Counted from the first letter of the stretch, positions 52,793 to 62,749 are shown. The stretch: 64,000 bases of DNA from Sphingomonas sp. 28-66-16 (GCA_002281485.1 NCGF01000002.1:124001-188000), one strand, 5' to 3'. Made by a program: numbers and translations. Notes: generated from the sequence alone by a model not told the origin.

Positions 52793-53848
52793 TCAGCCCT
52801 TCATCGCATCGAGCAGCTTCTTCACCTCCTGCGATCGGCCGCGCGGCACGATCAGGACGTCGTTCCCACTCGCCACCACGATCAGGTCCGATACGCCGAC
52901 CATCGCGATTCGCAGCCCGTCGCTGCGCACCAGGCAATCGACGGTATCGACGGCGACGACATCGCCCTTGCAGCTATTGCCATGGCCGTCGCAATCGCTG
53001 AGCGCGTGGAGCGCATCCCAGCTGCCGACATCGCTCCAGCCCATGCTGACCGGGACGACGGCGACCCGATCGGCCTTTTCCATCACCGCATAATCGATCG
53101 AATCGGCCGGCGAATTCGCGAACGATTCGGCATCGGGATGGATGCGGATTCCGGTGCGTTCGGCGCGCGCCATTGCCTGTTCGGTCGCGACCAGCATCGC
53201 CGGGGCGTGCGCGGCGAGCGCCGCCAGATAGATATCGGCGCGAAACAGAAAGATGCCGCCATTCCAATAGTGATCGCCCGCCGCCAGCATCGCCTCGGCG
53301 CGGTCAAGCGGCGGCTTTTCGACGAAGTGCGACACCTTGTGGACGCCGGGATCGATTTCTTCGCCCACCTTGATCCAGCCATAGCCGGTCTCGGGCGCGT
53401 GGGGATCGATCCCGAAGGTGACGAGCCAGCCCGCGCGGACCATCGGCAACGCCCGCTCGATCGCGGCATGAAAGGCGGGCACGTCGTCGATCACATGATC
53501 GGACGGCATCACCAGCAGCGGGGCCGGGCCGCTGCCCGCGGCAATTGCCGCCAGCGCGATCGCCGGCGCCGTGTTGCGCCCCATCGGCTCGAGAATCAGC
53601 GCCTGGGCATGCGCCTCGACCGCGCCGAGCTGCGCTTCGACCAGATCGGCATGATAGGCATTGGCGACCACGATCGGCGCGCCGAAGCGGGCATGGCCGC
53701 TGGTCCGTCGCGCGGTCAGCTGGAGCATCGTCTCCTCGGCAGTCAGCGCCAGCATCTGTTTGGGCAGTTCGGGCCGCGACATCGGCCAGAGCCGGGTGCC
53801 GGAACCGCCGGAGAGGATCACGGGAATGACAGGCGTGACGGACGACAT
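52793..53848 (-). CDS. manC: mannose-1-phosphate guanylyltransferase
   Basis: GDP-mannose pyrophosphorylase, 351 aa, providing GDP-mannose for surface polysaccharides. The nucleotidyltransferase signature is VILSGGSGTRLWPMSRPELPKQ near residue 10; MPSDHVIDDVPAF and KVSHFVEKPPL follow. The cupin-type isomerase domain found in AlgA/ManC fusions is absent, so this is the GMP-only form. It is divergent from the initiating glycosyltransferase gene across a 159-base promoter region. Confidence 0.93.
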   Translation of the reverse strand: MSSVTPVIPVILSGGSGTRLWPMSRPELPKQMLALTAEETMLQLTARRTSGHARFGAPIVVANAYHADLVEAQLGAVEAHAQALILEPMGRNTAPAIALAAIAAGSGPAPLLVMPSDHVIDDVPAFHAAIERALPMVRAGWLVTFGIDPHAPETGYGWIKVGEEIDPGVHKVSHFVEKPPLDRAEAMLAAGDHYWNGGIFLFRADIYLAALAAHAPAMLVATEQAMARAERTGIRIHPDAESFANSPADSIDYAVMEKADRVAVVPVSMGWSDVGSWDALHALSDCDGHGNSCKGDVVAVDTVDCLVRSDGLRIAMVGVSDLIVVASGNDVLIVPRGRSQEVKKLLDAMKG

Positions 53849-54007
53849 CGGCGTGCTCCAGGTTGCGGAAGTGCCTTAGCCGGAGATCGGGGCTAGGCCA
53901 GCATCGAACGAACGATCGCGTGTGGCGTTCAATCTTTCTTTGTCAATATTTGCGACATCGCTCGTGCGTGTCGGAAATGTTTACACCTTGGGCTTAAGGC
54001 TGCGGCG
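53849..54007. promoter_or_regulatory. divergent manC / sugar-transferase promoter region with two inverted repeats
   Basis: The region is AT-richer than its surroundings. Two short inverted repeats are visible: TGTC-N9-GACA (53941-53957) and GTGT-N11-ACAC (53968-53986). No -24/-12 (GG-N10-GC) sigma-54 pair was found by eye, although the downstream regulator PrsR is of the sigma-54-activating type. Confidence 0.5.
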
Positions 54008-55396
54008 ATGATCAGGCTGTTCAAGCATTATGTGCCGAATGCCGTGCTGCTGCTCGGCCTGCTCGACCTTGTCATGCTGATGATCGCGGCCGAAGCCGGA
54101 TGGGTGGTGCGCGCCGGCCAGATCGGTATGGCCGTCGAGCCCGTACTCGGGCGCCTGCCGCAGCTGGTGAGCTTTGCGCTCTCGCTCGAACTGGCGATGA
54201 TCGCGGTCGGCGTCTACGGACCCGGCGCGCTGCAATCCTTGCGCTTTGCGACGGCGCGGCTGATCGTCGCTGTATCGCTCGGCGTGATCTTCCAGAGCGT
54301 CATCTTCTTTCTCGTCCCCGATCTGACCTTCTGGCGTTCGAACCTCCTCTACGCGATGGGCTTCGCCATCGTCGGTCTGATCGCCTTGCGGATCCTGCTC
54401 GGAAAGACGCTCGGCAGCCAGGCGTTCAAGCGCCGGATCGTCGTGCTCGGTGCGGGCTTGCGCGCGCAGCGGCTGAAGATGCTGGCGCAGACTCCCGGCG
54501 CTGCCTTCGTCGTCGTCGGCTATGTCTCGATGAGCGAAGCCAATCGCGTGATTCCCGAGGCGATCGCGCGCGACGCGATCTACAACCTCGCCGATCATGT
54601 CGTGCTGCTCAACGCCAGCGAAGTCGTGCTCGCGCTCGAGGAACGCCGCAACGCGCTGCCGCTCAAGGATCTGCTGCGAATCAAGACGACGGGCGTCCAC
54701 GTCAACGAAATCTCGACCTTCCTGGAACGCGAGACGGGCCGGGTCGATCTCGATAGCGTCAATCCGTCGTGGCTGATCTTTTCCGACGGCTTTTCGTCGG
54801 GCCGGATGCTGTCCGGGGTTTTCAAGCGGCTGTTCGATATCGCCGCCAGCCTGATCCTGCTGGTCTTCACCGGCCCGCTGATCATCGCCACGGCGATCGC
54901 GATCAAGTTCGAGAGCAAGGGCCCGGCCTTCTACCGTCAGCGGCGCGTCGGCCTTTACAATGTCGGCTTCGACATCATCAAGCTGCGCTCGATGCGCCAG
55001 GATGCCGAGGTCGCCGGCAAGGCGGTCTGGGCGGAAAAGGACGATCCTCGCATCACCCGGATCGGCCGTTTCATCCGCAAGGTGCGGATCGACGAACTGC
55101 CGCAGGCGTGGAGCGTGCTGAAAGGCGAAATGAGCTTTGTCGGGCCTCGTCCCGAACGCCCGCAATTCGTCGAGGATCTCGAGCAGAAACTGCCTTATTA
55201 TGCCGAACGTCACATGGTGAAGCCCGGGATCACCGGCTGGGCGCAGATCAACTATCCCTATGGCGCCTCGATCGAGGATTCGCGCCAGAAGCTCGAATAC
55301 GACCTCTATTACGCCAAAAATTACTCGCCGTTCCTCGACCTGCTGATCCTGCTGCAGACGATCCGGGTCGTCCTGTGGCCCGAAGGCGCCCGGTGA
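54008..55396 (+). CDS. epsB: EpsB-type polyprenyl-phosphate sugar-1-phosphate transferase (PEP-CTERM-associated)
   Basis: A 462-aa initiating glycosyltransferase for exopolysaccharide. The N-terminal half has four or five helices and a CoA-binding-like cytosolic domain (VVLGAGLRAQRLKML). The C-terminal half is the bacterial sugar transferase domain: KRLFDIAASLILLVFTGPL, FYRQRRVGLYNVGFDIIKLRSM, IDELPQAWSVLKGEMSFVGPRPERP and GWAQINYPYGAS. This subtype (TIGR03013, from memory) goes with exosortase systems. PrsK follows after 4 bases. Confidence 0.9.
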   Translation: MIRLFKHYVPNAVLLLGLLDLVMLMIAAEAGWVVRAGQIGMAVEPVLGRLPQLVSFALSLELAMIAVGVYGPGALQSLRFATARLIVAVSLGVIFQSVIFFLVPDLTFWRSNLLYAMGFAIVGLIALRILLGKTLGSQAFKRRIVVLGAGLRAQRLKMLAQTPGAAFVVVGYVSMSEANRVIPEAIARDAIYNLADHVVLLNASEVVLALEERRNALPLKDLLRIKTTGVHVNEISTFLERETGRVDLDSVNPSWLIFSDGFSSGRMLSGVFKRLFDIAASLILLVFTGPLIIATAIAIKFESKGPAFYRQRRVGLYNVGFDIIKLRSMRQDAEVAGKAVWAEKDDPRITRIGRFIRKVRIDELPQAWSVLKGEMSFVGPRPERPQFVEDLEQKLPYYAERHMVKPGITGWAQINYPYGASIEDSRQKLEYDLYYAKNYSPFLDLLILLQTIRVVLWPEGAR

Positions 55397-55400
55397 TCGC

Positions 55401-57467
55401 GTGGCGGCGTCGCTGATCCTCTGGGGCCATGCGCTTGCGGCACTGTTGTTCGGGGTGCTCGCCTTGTCGCAGCTGCGCCACGCCGCCGATGCGCTCCCCC
55501 GGCTCACCTTCGTCGTGGCGCTCGGCAGCACCACCTTGTGGGCGCTCGCGGTGGCGGGGATCGGCGCCAACGATCTGACGACACTGCTCGCCGAAAGCCT
55601 GCGCAACCTGGCCTGGCTCAGCTTCATGTTCGCGCTGGTGCGGCGCGACGATCGATCGGCGATGGGCAACGCGATCGGCGTCGTGTTCGGCGTCGTCGCG
55701 CTGATCGTGCTGGCCGGCGGCGGTCTCGCCATGATCGCGGCGCTGCTCCCCGCAGCCGATACCGCGGCGATGGTCAGGGCGGCCATGGTGTTGCGGATGA
55801 TGGTCGCGGTCAGCGCGCTGCTGCTCGTCCACCACCTCTATGCCGCGGTGGCGCCCAAGGCGCGCGGCGGCATCCTGCTCGTCGTCCTCGCGCTTGGCGG
55901 CATGTGGACGATCGACCTGCTGCTCTACGCCGTGGGCTATGCCGGGAGCAGCGCAACCGTCGCGCTCACTGCGGCGCGGGGAATCGCGATGGCGCTGCTG
56001 GTGCCGGTCTTTGCGCTCGCCGTGCACCGCAATGGCGACTGGACGCTGCAATTGTCGCGCACCGTTGCGTACCAGTCGTTCACGCTCGCGGCGATCGCGC
56101 TCTATGCGCTGACGATGGCGTTTGCGACGAGCATGATCGGCGCGATCGGCGGGCTCGACGTTCGCATCGTCCAGACCGCCTTCGTCTTCGGATCGACCGC
56201 GGCGCTGCTCGGGATCGTATCGACGCCGTGGCTGCGGGCCTGGGCCAAGGTGAAGCTGGCCAAGCATTTCTTCAGCCACCGCTATGATTATCGCGCCGAA
56301 TGGCTGCGCTTTACCGAGACGCTGGGCAAGCCCGGCGACGGCGCCGCGCCGCTCGAGGAACGCATCGTCAAGGCGGTCGCCGATCTCACTGATTCGCCCG
56401 GTGGCCTGTTGCTCGTGCCCGAGGGGGCGGGGCTGGGGCAGGGCGCCGCGTGGAACTGGGACATGCGCGATCTGCCCGCGCAAGGCGGCGAGGCGGGGCT
56501 TGCCCGCTATCTCGAGTCGACCGGACGGATCGTCGAGCTCGACGCGGTGCGCGGCGATTCGGCCGATCCCGAAGAAGCCACGCATATGCCGCTGTGGATG
56601 CTCGACCATGCCAGTGCCTGGGTGCTCGTGCCGCTCGTCCATTTCGGCAAGCTCGTCGGGGCGATCCTGCTCGCGCGCCCGGCGATCGATCGCCGGCCCG
56701 ATTGGGAGGATCTCGATCTGTTGCGAATCGCCGGCCGACAGGTCGCGAGTTATCTTGCCGAAGCGCGCGTCCATGCCGCGCTGTCCGAGGCGCAGCGCTT
56801 CGACGAATTCAACCGCCGCTTCGCCTTCATCATGCACGACATCAAGAATCTGGTCAGCCAGCTCAGCCTCGTCGCGCGCAATGCCGAGCGCCATGCCGAC
56901 AATCCCGATTTTCGCGCCGACATGATCGCCACGCTGCAGGATTCGGCGGCGCGGATGAACGATCTGCTCGCGCGCCTGTCGCAGCATCATAGCGGGCGGA
57001 CCGAAGCGGCCGGCCCGGTCGAACTGATGCCGCTGCTCGAACGCGTTGCGGCGCACCGCCGCGCCCAGCATCCGATCGTGGTCGGCGGCGCGCGCGATGC
57101 GCTGGCGATCGCCGATCCCGGCCGGGTCGAGCAATTGATCGGCCATCTCGTCCAGAATGCCATCGAGGCGAGCCCCAGCGATGATCCGGTGGCGGTGATG
57201 CTGGGGGCCATCGATGGCGCGGTGACGATCGATATCGTCGATCATGGCCCCGGCATGAGCCCAGCCTTCATCCGCGACCAGCTGTTCAAGCCGTTCGTCT
57301 CGTCCAAAGCGGGCGGCTTCGGGCTCGGCGCGTTCGAGGCGCGCCAGCTTGCCGAGGCGATGGGCGGCCGGGTCGAGGTGTTCAGCCGCGCGGGCGAAGG
57401 GACCCGCTTTCGGGTCACGTTGCCGGTCGCGCGCGCCGATCGGCCCATGATCGGCCGCGCGGCATGA
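55401..57467 (+). CDS. prsK: PrsK-type sensor histidine kinase of exosortase (PEP-CTERM) systems
   Basis: A 688-aa histidine kinase. The N-terminal 270 residues hold about eight helices; a GAF-like domain follows (SPGGLLLVPEGAGLG, WVLVPLVHFGKLVGAILLARP). The kinase core has the phospho-acceptor box RFAFIMHDIKNLVSQLSLVARNAERH near residue 480, N-box LIGHLVQNAIEASP and G-boxes DHGPGMSP and GGFGLGAFEARQLAEAMGG. HDIKN and the layout are those of PrsK. The GTG start is 4 bases after epsB. It overlaps prsR by 4 bases. Confidence 0.9.
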   Translation: MAASLILWGHALAALLFGVLALSQLRHAADALPRLTFVVALGSTTLWALAVAGIGANDLTTLLAESLRNLAWLSFMFALVRRDDRSAMGNAIGVVFGVVALIVLAGGGLAMIAALLPAADTAAMVRAAMVLRMMVAVSALLLVHHLYAAVAPKARGGILLVVLALGGMWTIDLLLYAVGYAGSSATVALTAARGIAMALLVPVFALAVHRNGDWTLQLSRTVAYQSFTLAAIALYALTMAFATSMIGAIGGLDVRIVQTAFVFGSTAALLGIVSTPWLRAWAKVKLAKHFFSHRYDYRAEWLRFTETLGKPGDGAAPLEERIVKAVADLTDSPGGLLLVPEGAGLGQGAAWNWDMRDLPAQGGEAGLARYLESTGRIVELDAVRGDSADPEEATHMPLWMLDHASAWVLVPLVHFGKLVGAILLARPAIDRRPDWEDLDLLRIAGRQVASYLAEARVHAALSEAQRFDEFNRRFAFIMHDIKNLVSQLSLVARNAERHADNPDFRADMIATLQDSAARMNDLLARLSQHHSGRTEAAGPVELMPLLERVAAHRRAQHPIVVGGARDALAIADPGRVEQLIGHLVQNAIEASPSDDPVAVMLGAIDGAVTIDIVDHGPGMSPAFIRDQLFKPFVSSKAGGFGLGAFEARQLAEAMGGRVEVFSRAGEGTRFRVTLPVARADRPMIGRAA

Positions 57468-58816
57468 ACGGGGCGCGCAAATTGCTGATCGTCGAGGACG
57501 ATCTCGGGCTGCAGCGGCAGCTTCGCTGGGCCTATGACGGCTATCAGGTATTCGTCGCCGGTGATCGCACCACCGCGATCGATCTGCTCCGCGCCGAGGA
57601 GCCCGATGTCGTCACGCTCGACCTTGGCCTGCCGCCCGATCCCGACGGCGTGACCGAAGGCTTTGCGACGCTCGACGCGATCGTCTCGCTCAAACCCGAT
57701 ACCAAAGTGATCGTCGCGTCGGGGCATGGCGCGCGAAGCAGCGCGCTCAAGGCGATCGAGCATGGCGCGTGGGATTTCTACCAGAAGCCGATCGACATCG
57801 ACGCGCTCGGCCTGATCGTGTCGCGCGCCTTCCATGTCCATGATCTCGAAACCGAGAATCGCCGGCTTGCGGCTGCATCGAGCGGCACGACGGTGCTCGG
57901 CGGGATGATCACCGCCGCGCCCGAGATGCTCAAGGTGACGCGGACGATCGAGCGGGTGGCGGCGGCGGACGTATCGGTGATGCTGCTCGGCGCGAGCGGC
58001 ACGGGCAAGGAACTGCTCGCGCGCGGTCTCCATGATTCGAGCCCGCGCCGCGACGGTGCCTTTGTCGCGATCAACTGTGCGGCGATCCCCGAGACATTGC
58101 TCGAATCCGAATTGTTCGGCCATGAAAAGGGCGCCTTCACCGGGGCCGTCAAGACCACCGAGGGCAAGATCGAACAGGCCCAGGGCGGCACCTTGTTCCT
58201 CGACGAGGTCGGCGACATCCCGTTGGCGCTCCAGGTCAAGCTGCTGCGTTTTCTGCAGGAGCGGGTGATCGAGCGGATCGGCGGGCGCCGGCCGATCGCG
58301 GTCGATACGCGGATCGTCTGCGCGACGCATCAGGACGTCGACGCCATGGTCGCCGATGGGCGGCTGCGCGAGGATCTCTACTATCGGCTCGCCGAGATCG
58401 TCGTGCGGATCCCGACGCTCGCCGAGCGCGCCGGCGATGCCGGTCTGCTCGCGCGCCATTTCCTGAAGAAATATGCCAAGGCGATGCAGTCGGGGGTGAC
58501 GAGCCTCGCCCCCGATGCGCTCGCCGCGATCGATGGCTGGCGCTGGCCGGGCAATGTCCGCGAGCTCGAAAACCGGATGAAACGCGCAGTGATCATGGCC
58601 GAGGGCAAGGCGATCAGCGCTGCCGATCTCGACCTCGCCGAAGAAGTCGATCCAACCCCGCTCAACCTGAAGGCCGTGCGCGAAATCGCCGACCGCCAGG
58701 CGATCCGCCATGCCCTGGCGCGTGCCGAGGGCAATATCTCCAACACGGCCAAGCTGCTCGGCATCAGCCGACCGACGCTGTATGATCTGTTGAAATCCTA
58801 TGATCTCCATGCCTGA
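57464..58816 (+). CDS. prsR: PrsR-type sigma-54-activating response regulator
   Basis: A 450-aa NtrC-family regulator. Receiver: LLIVEDDLGLQRQL, phospho-acceptor VTLDLGLPPDPDG near residue 52, and FYQKPI near 105. AAA+ domain: GASGTGKELLARGLH (Walker A), ELFGHEKGAFTGAV with the sigma-54-contacting GAFTGA loop, GTLFLDEVGDIP. Fis-type HTH: NISNTAKLLGISRPTLYDLLK at the end. It activates sigma-54 promoters of exopolysaccharide/PEP-CTERM genes in systems I recall. It overlaps the TPR gene. Confidence 0.93.
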   Translation: MNGARKLLIVEDDLGLQRQLRWAYDGYQVFVAGDRTTAIDLLRAEEPDVVTLDLGLPPDPDGVTEGFATLDAIVSLKPDTKVIVASGHGARSSALKAIEHGAWDFYQKPIDIDALGLIVSRAFHVHDLETENRRLAAASSGTTVLGGMITAAPEMLKVTRTIERVAAADVSVMLLGASGTGKELLARGLHDSSPRRDGAFVAINCAAIPETLLESELFGHEKGAFTGAVKTTEGKIEQAQGGTLFLDEVGDIPLALQVKLLRFLQERVIERIGGRRPIAVDTRIVCATHQDVDAMVADGRLREDLYYRLAEIVVRIPTLAERAGDAGLLARHFLKKYAKAMQSGVTSLAPDALAAIDGWRWPGNVRELENRMKRAVIMAEGKAISAADLDLAEEVDPTPLNLKAVREIADRQAIRHALARAEGNISNTAKLLGISRPTLYDLLKSYDLHA

Positions 58817-60860
58817 TCGCCGCCGCCTCGCCAGCCTTGCCGGCGTTACCGCCATCGCGCTCGCGGCACTCGCCGGGCTGGGCTCGGCGAGCCCGGCGCG
58901 CGCCGATGCGGCAAGCGCCCGCCACGAACTCGCGATCAGCCTGACGCTGCTCGAGCGCAACCAGGCGACATCGGCGCGCAGCCACGCGCTCAAGGCGGTC
59001 GCCGCCGATCCCGGCTGGGGGCTTGCGCATGCCGTGCTCGCGCGCAGCTATCTGGCGCTCGGCGAGGGGCTCGCCGCGCAGGCCGAACTTGGCCGTGCGC
59101 ATGACGCCGGCTTCGACATCGACCGCGCGCATCAATTGCTCGCCGAGGCCTGGCTGCTCCAGGGCAATCCCAAACAGGCGCTGGTCGAAGCAGCGAAGGC
59201 GCCGCCGCGCTATTCGGTCTACGCTGCCCGCGTGGCCGGTCGCGCGCTCGCGGCGCAGCGCAAGCTGCCCGAGGCGCAGGCGATGCTTGCCCGGGTGCTG
59301 CGCGCGACCGACGGCAAGGACGCCGCGGCCTGGGTCGATCTCGGCCGAATCCGCCAGCAATCGAGCGATGTCGCCGGCGCGATCGCGGCGGCGACGCGCG
59401 CGCTGGCGATCGATCGCGGCAATGTCGAGGCGCTCGTCCTGCGAGGCGAACTGGTGCGCGACCAATATGGCCTGATCGCCGCGCTGCCCTGGTTCGAGAC
59501 CGCGCTCAAGGTCGATCCCTGGCGGCACGACGCGCTGATCGACTATGCCGCCACCCTCGGCGATGCCGGTCGCTACACCGAGATGCTCGACGTGACGCGA
59601 CGGGCGCTGGCGGCACGGGCGGGCAGTCCGCAAGCGTTGTACCTTCAGGCGGTGATGGCGGCGCGTGCCGGCAACGACGATCTCGCACGCGCACTGCTGC
59701 AGCGCACCGGCAACGCGCTCGACGGCAAGCCCGGGCCGTTGCTCCTCGCCGGTATCCTCGATTATTCGGCCGGGGGGTTTCAGCAGGCGATCGAGAAATG
59801 GCGCGGTGTGCTCAGCCTCCAGCCGACCAATATCGTCGCGCGTCGATTGCTCGGCACCGCGCTGCTGCAGGGCGGCGACGAACGCGGCGCGCTCGACGTG
59901 TTGCGTCCGGTGGCGCTGCGCGGCGACGCCGACAGCTACACGCTGTCGCTGGTCGGTCGTGCTTTCGAGCTCACCGGCGAACGCGACTGGGCGGTCAAGT
60001 TCCTCGATCGTTCGGCGATTCCGGTGCGCGATCCGTCGACGCCGTTCGGCATCGACGACAGTCTTGACGTGTTGACGGTCGCGCTCGACCGCGCGCCTGA
60101 CAATCCGGTGATCACGGTCGATTATGTGCGCGGCCTGATCGATGCCAAGAAGATTGATGCCGCGCTCGCCGAGGCGCAGCGGCTGGCCAAGCTCTATCCC
60201 GGCGCGCCGCAAGCGCATCTGCTCGTCGGCGACGTGCTGATGCTGATGAAGCGTTTCGACGACGCCGCGGCCGCCTATCGCCGCGCGAGCGACTTGCGCT
60301 TCGACGAGGCGACGATGCTCCGCGCGGTGGACGCGCTCGATCGCGCTGGGCACCGCGATCAGGCATCGGCGGTGCTCGCGATCTTTCTGACGCAAAACCC
60401 TGAAAACGTCGCCGCCCAGCGGTTGACGGCCCATTGGCAGATTGCCGCCGGGGACTGGCTGGCGGCGATCGACACGCTCGAATCGCTGCGCGAACGGCTC
60501 GGCAACCGCGATGCCGCGCTGCTCGCCGAGCTCGCTTATGCCTATGCCGGCAACGACCAGCTCGATGTCGCGCAGCTGTTTGCAGCGGCCGCCTATCGAC
60601 TCGCGCCGCTCAACCCGGCGGCGACCGATGCCTATGGCTGGGTGCTCTATCAGGCCGGGCAGAACACCCCCGCGCTGCAACTGATGCGCAAGGCGGTGTC
60701 GATCGCGCCGTGGCACGCCGGATTGCGCTGGCACCTCGCCCAGGCCGAGGCAGACAGCGGGCAGAAGGCCGAAGCAAAGACCAACATTGACGCGGCGCTG
60801 GGGGATCCGACTTTCGAGGATCGCGCAGCCGCACAGGCGTTGCGCGCGACATTGGGTTAG
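58800..60860 (+). CDS. exported TPR-repeat protein (PrsT-like by context)
   Basis: A 686-aa protein with a signal peptide (MISMPDRRRLASLAGVTAIALAALAG) and about 15 degenerate tetratricopeptide repeats over the rest (for example AHAVLARSYLALGEGLAAQAEL, AWVDLGRIRQQSSDVAGAIA, AHLLVGDVLMLMKRFDDAAAAY). PEP-CTERM systems often carry a large TPR lipoprotein (PrsT); this one has the position but no clear lipobox. The start at 58800 or the ATG at 58809 are both possible. It overlaps prsR by 8-17 bases. Confidence 0.8.
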   Translation: MISMPDRRRLASLAGVTAIALAALAGLGSASPARADAASARHELAISLTLLERNQATSARSHALKAVAADPGWGLAHAVLARSYLALGEGLAAQAELGRAHDAGFDIDRAHQLLAEAWLLQGNPKQALVEAAKAPPRYSVYAARVAGRALAAQRKLPEAQAMLARVLRATDGKDAAAWVDLGRIRQQSSDVAGAIAAATRALAIDRGNVEALVLRGELVRDQYGLIAALPWFETALKVDPWRHDALIDYAATLGDAGRYTEMLDVTRRALAARAGSPQALYLQAVMAARAGNDDLARALLQRTGNALDGKPGPLLLAGILDYSAGGFQQAIEKWRGVLSLQPTNIVARRLLGTALLQGGDERGALDVLRPVALRGDADSYTLSLVGRAFELTGERDWAVKFLDRSAIPVRDPSTPFGIDDSLDVLTVALDRAPDNPVITVDYVRGLIDAKKIDAALAEAQRLAKLYPGAPQAHLLVGDVLMLMKRFDDAAAAYRRASDLRFDEATMLRAVDALDRAGHRDQASAVLAIFLTQNPENVAAQRLTAHWQIAAGDWLAAIDTLESLRERLGNRDAALLAELAYAYAGNDQLDVAQLFAAAAYRLAPLNPAATDAYGWVLYQAGQNTPALQLMRKAVSIAPWHAGLRWHLAQAEADSGQKAEAKTNIDAALGDPTFEDRAAAQALRATLG

Positions 60861-60879
60861 GCGATCTCGCGTCGACGGC

Positions 60880-62661
60880 TCAGCGTAGCGCCTCGACCTG
60901 CTCTGCCAATTCCAGCCAGCGCAGTTCTGCCGTTTCCTTCTCCGCGCGGGCCGCGGCGATCGCCTTGGTCAGCCGCTCGAAGCCGGCCGCGTCGCGCGCA
61001 TAGAGCCCGGGATCGGCGAGTGCGGCTTCGTCGCGGGCGATCGCCGCGTCGAGCTCCTCGATCCGCCTGGGCAGCAGATCATAGTCGCGCTGGTCCTTGT
61101 AGGTCAGCTTGACCTTGGGGGCGGGGGGGGCGGTCGGCTCGACCTTGCGCGGATTGGGGCGCCTGCCGCCGCTCGCGGCGAGCCGGCGCCGCTTCTGCCA
61201 GTCCTCATAGCCGCCCGCGACGACATCGACGCTGCCCGATCCGTCGAGCCCGAGCGTCACCGTGACGGTGCGATCGAGGAAATCGCGATCATGGCTGACG
61301 ATCAGCACCGTGCCGTCGTAATCGCCGATCACATCCTGAAGCAGATCGAGCGTTTCGAGATCGAGATCGTTGGTCGGCTCGTCGAGCACCAGCAGGTTCG
61401 ACGGGCGGGCGAATTCACGCGCGAGCAGCAGCCGCGAACGCTCGCCGCCCGACAGCGTCGCGATCCGGGCATCGACCAGCTCGGGTTCGAACAGGAATTC
61501 CTTGAGATAGCCGATCACGTGCTTGCGCACGCCCTGCACGTCGATCCAGTCGCCGCCATCGGCGAGCACCTCGCGCACGGTCTTGTCGGGCGCCATCAGG
61601 CTGCGCTGCTGATCGATGACGATGCTCTCGAGCGTCTTGGCGAAGCGGATATGCCCCGAATCGGGCTCGAGCTCGCCGGTCAGCAGCTTCAGGAGCGTCG
61701 ATTTGCCCGCGCCGTTCGCGCCGACGATGCCGATCCGGTCGCGCCGCGTGATCCTGAGCGTGAGATCGTCGATGATCGTGCGCGCGCCGAAGCTTGCCGA
61801 GATATGCTTGGCGTCGATCACCACCTTGCTGCGGGCATCGTCGGTGCCGATCGTCAGGTTCGCCGCGCCCTGCGGCCCGATCATCGCGGCGCGCTCGGCG
61901 CGCATTTCGTGCAATTTGGTGAGCCGGCCCTGGTTGCGACGCCGGCGCCCGGTGACGCCGCGCAGCAGCCAATGCTCCTCGATCTTGAGCTTGGCGTCGA
62001 GTCGTTGGGCGTTGCGCTCCTCTTCGGCAAAGACCTGTTCTGTCCACGCCTCGAACCCGCCGAAGCCGATTTCGGCACGCCGGATCGTCCCGCGATCGAG
62101 CCACAAGGTCTGGCGCGTCAATTTGGTCAGGAACGTGCGGTCGTGGCTGATCGCGATAAATGCCCCCGAGAAGCGGGCGAGCCAGGTTTCGAGCCATTCG
62201 ATCGCGGCGATGTCGAGATGGTTGGTCGGCTCGTCGAGCAGCAGCACATCGGGCTCCTGCGCCAGCGCGCGGACGATCGCTGCTCGCCGCCGCTCGCCCC
62301 CCGAGGCCGAGCCCGCCTCGCGGCTCAGGTCGATGCCGAGCTGGTCGGCGATCGCCTCGGCCTCGTGGCGCGGCGGGGCATCGTCGCCCGCGAGGACGAA
62401 ATCCTCGAGCGTCGCGAAGCCTGCGACCGACGGGTCCTGATCGAGCAGGATCACACGGGTACCCGGCTGGATCGTCCGGCGCCCCTCATCGGCGTCGATC
62501 CGCCCCGCGATGAGCTTGAGCAAGGTCGTCTTGCCGGCGCCGTTGCGGCCGATCAGCGCGAGCCGGTCGCGCGCGCCGACATGGATGTCGAGGCCGCGGA
62601 ACAACCAGCCCGAGCCCTGGACGAGGCCGAGATTTTCATATGCAAGAACGGGTGCTGCCAT
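60880..62661 (-). CDS. ABC-F family ATPase (Uup-type)
   Basis: A 593-aa duplicated ABC protein without membrane domains. Domain 1: LIGRNGAGKTTLLKLIAG, signature ASGGERRRAAIVRAL, VLLLDEPTNHLD. Linker with the Arg-rich GRRRRNQGRLTKLHEMRAER. Domain 2: IVGANGAGKSTLLKLLTG, TLSGGERSRLLLAREF, LLVLDEPTNDLD. The C-terminal coiled coil (after about residue 515) marks the Uup subgroup, which acts on ribosomes or branched DNA intermediates. It converges with the TPR gene. Confidence 0.92.
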   Translation of the reverse strand: MAAPVLAYENLGLVQGSGWLFRGLDIHVGARDRLALIGRNGAGKTTLLKLIAGRIDADEGRRTIQPGTRVILLDQDPSVAGFATLEDFVLAGDDAPPRHEAEAIADQLGIDLSREAGSASGGERRRAAIVRALAQEPDVLLLDEPTNHLDIAAIEWLETWLARFSGAFIAISHDRTFLTKLTRQTLWLDRGTIRRAEIGFGGFEAWTEQVFAEEERNAQRLDAKLKIEEHWLLRGVTGRRRRNQGRLTKLHEMRAERAAMIGPQGAANLTIGTDDARSKVVIDAKHISASFGARTIIDDLTLRITRRDRIGIVGANGAGKSTLLKLLTGELEPDSGHIRFAKTLESIVIDQQRSLMAPDKTVREVLADGGDWIDVQGVRKHVIGYLKEFLFEPELVDARIATLSGGERSRLLLAREFARPSNLLVLDEPTNDLDLETLDLLQDVIGDYDGTVLIVSHDRDFLDRTVTVTLGLDGSGSVDVVAGGYEDWQKRRRLAASGGRRPNPRKVEPTAPPAPKVKLTYKDQRDYDLLPRRIEELDAAIARDEAALADPGLYARDAAGFERLTKAIAAARAEKETAELRWLELAEQVEALR

Positions 62662-62749
62662 GACAGCAGCCGTTAGGCGGCTTGGTGCGGCGCGGCAAGT
62701 TGCTGTCGCCTGACAGACGCATTCACAGGCTGTTCAACGCGCCATCCCT

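Noticed and set aside
53849..54007. Sigma-54 promoter upstream of epsB
   Set aside because: No TGGCAC-N5-TTGCA-like pair with the right spacing was found by eye; the closest (around 53848) has the wrong spacing.
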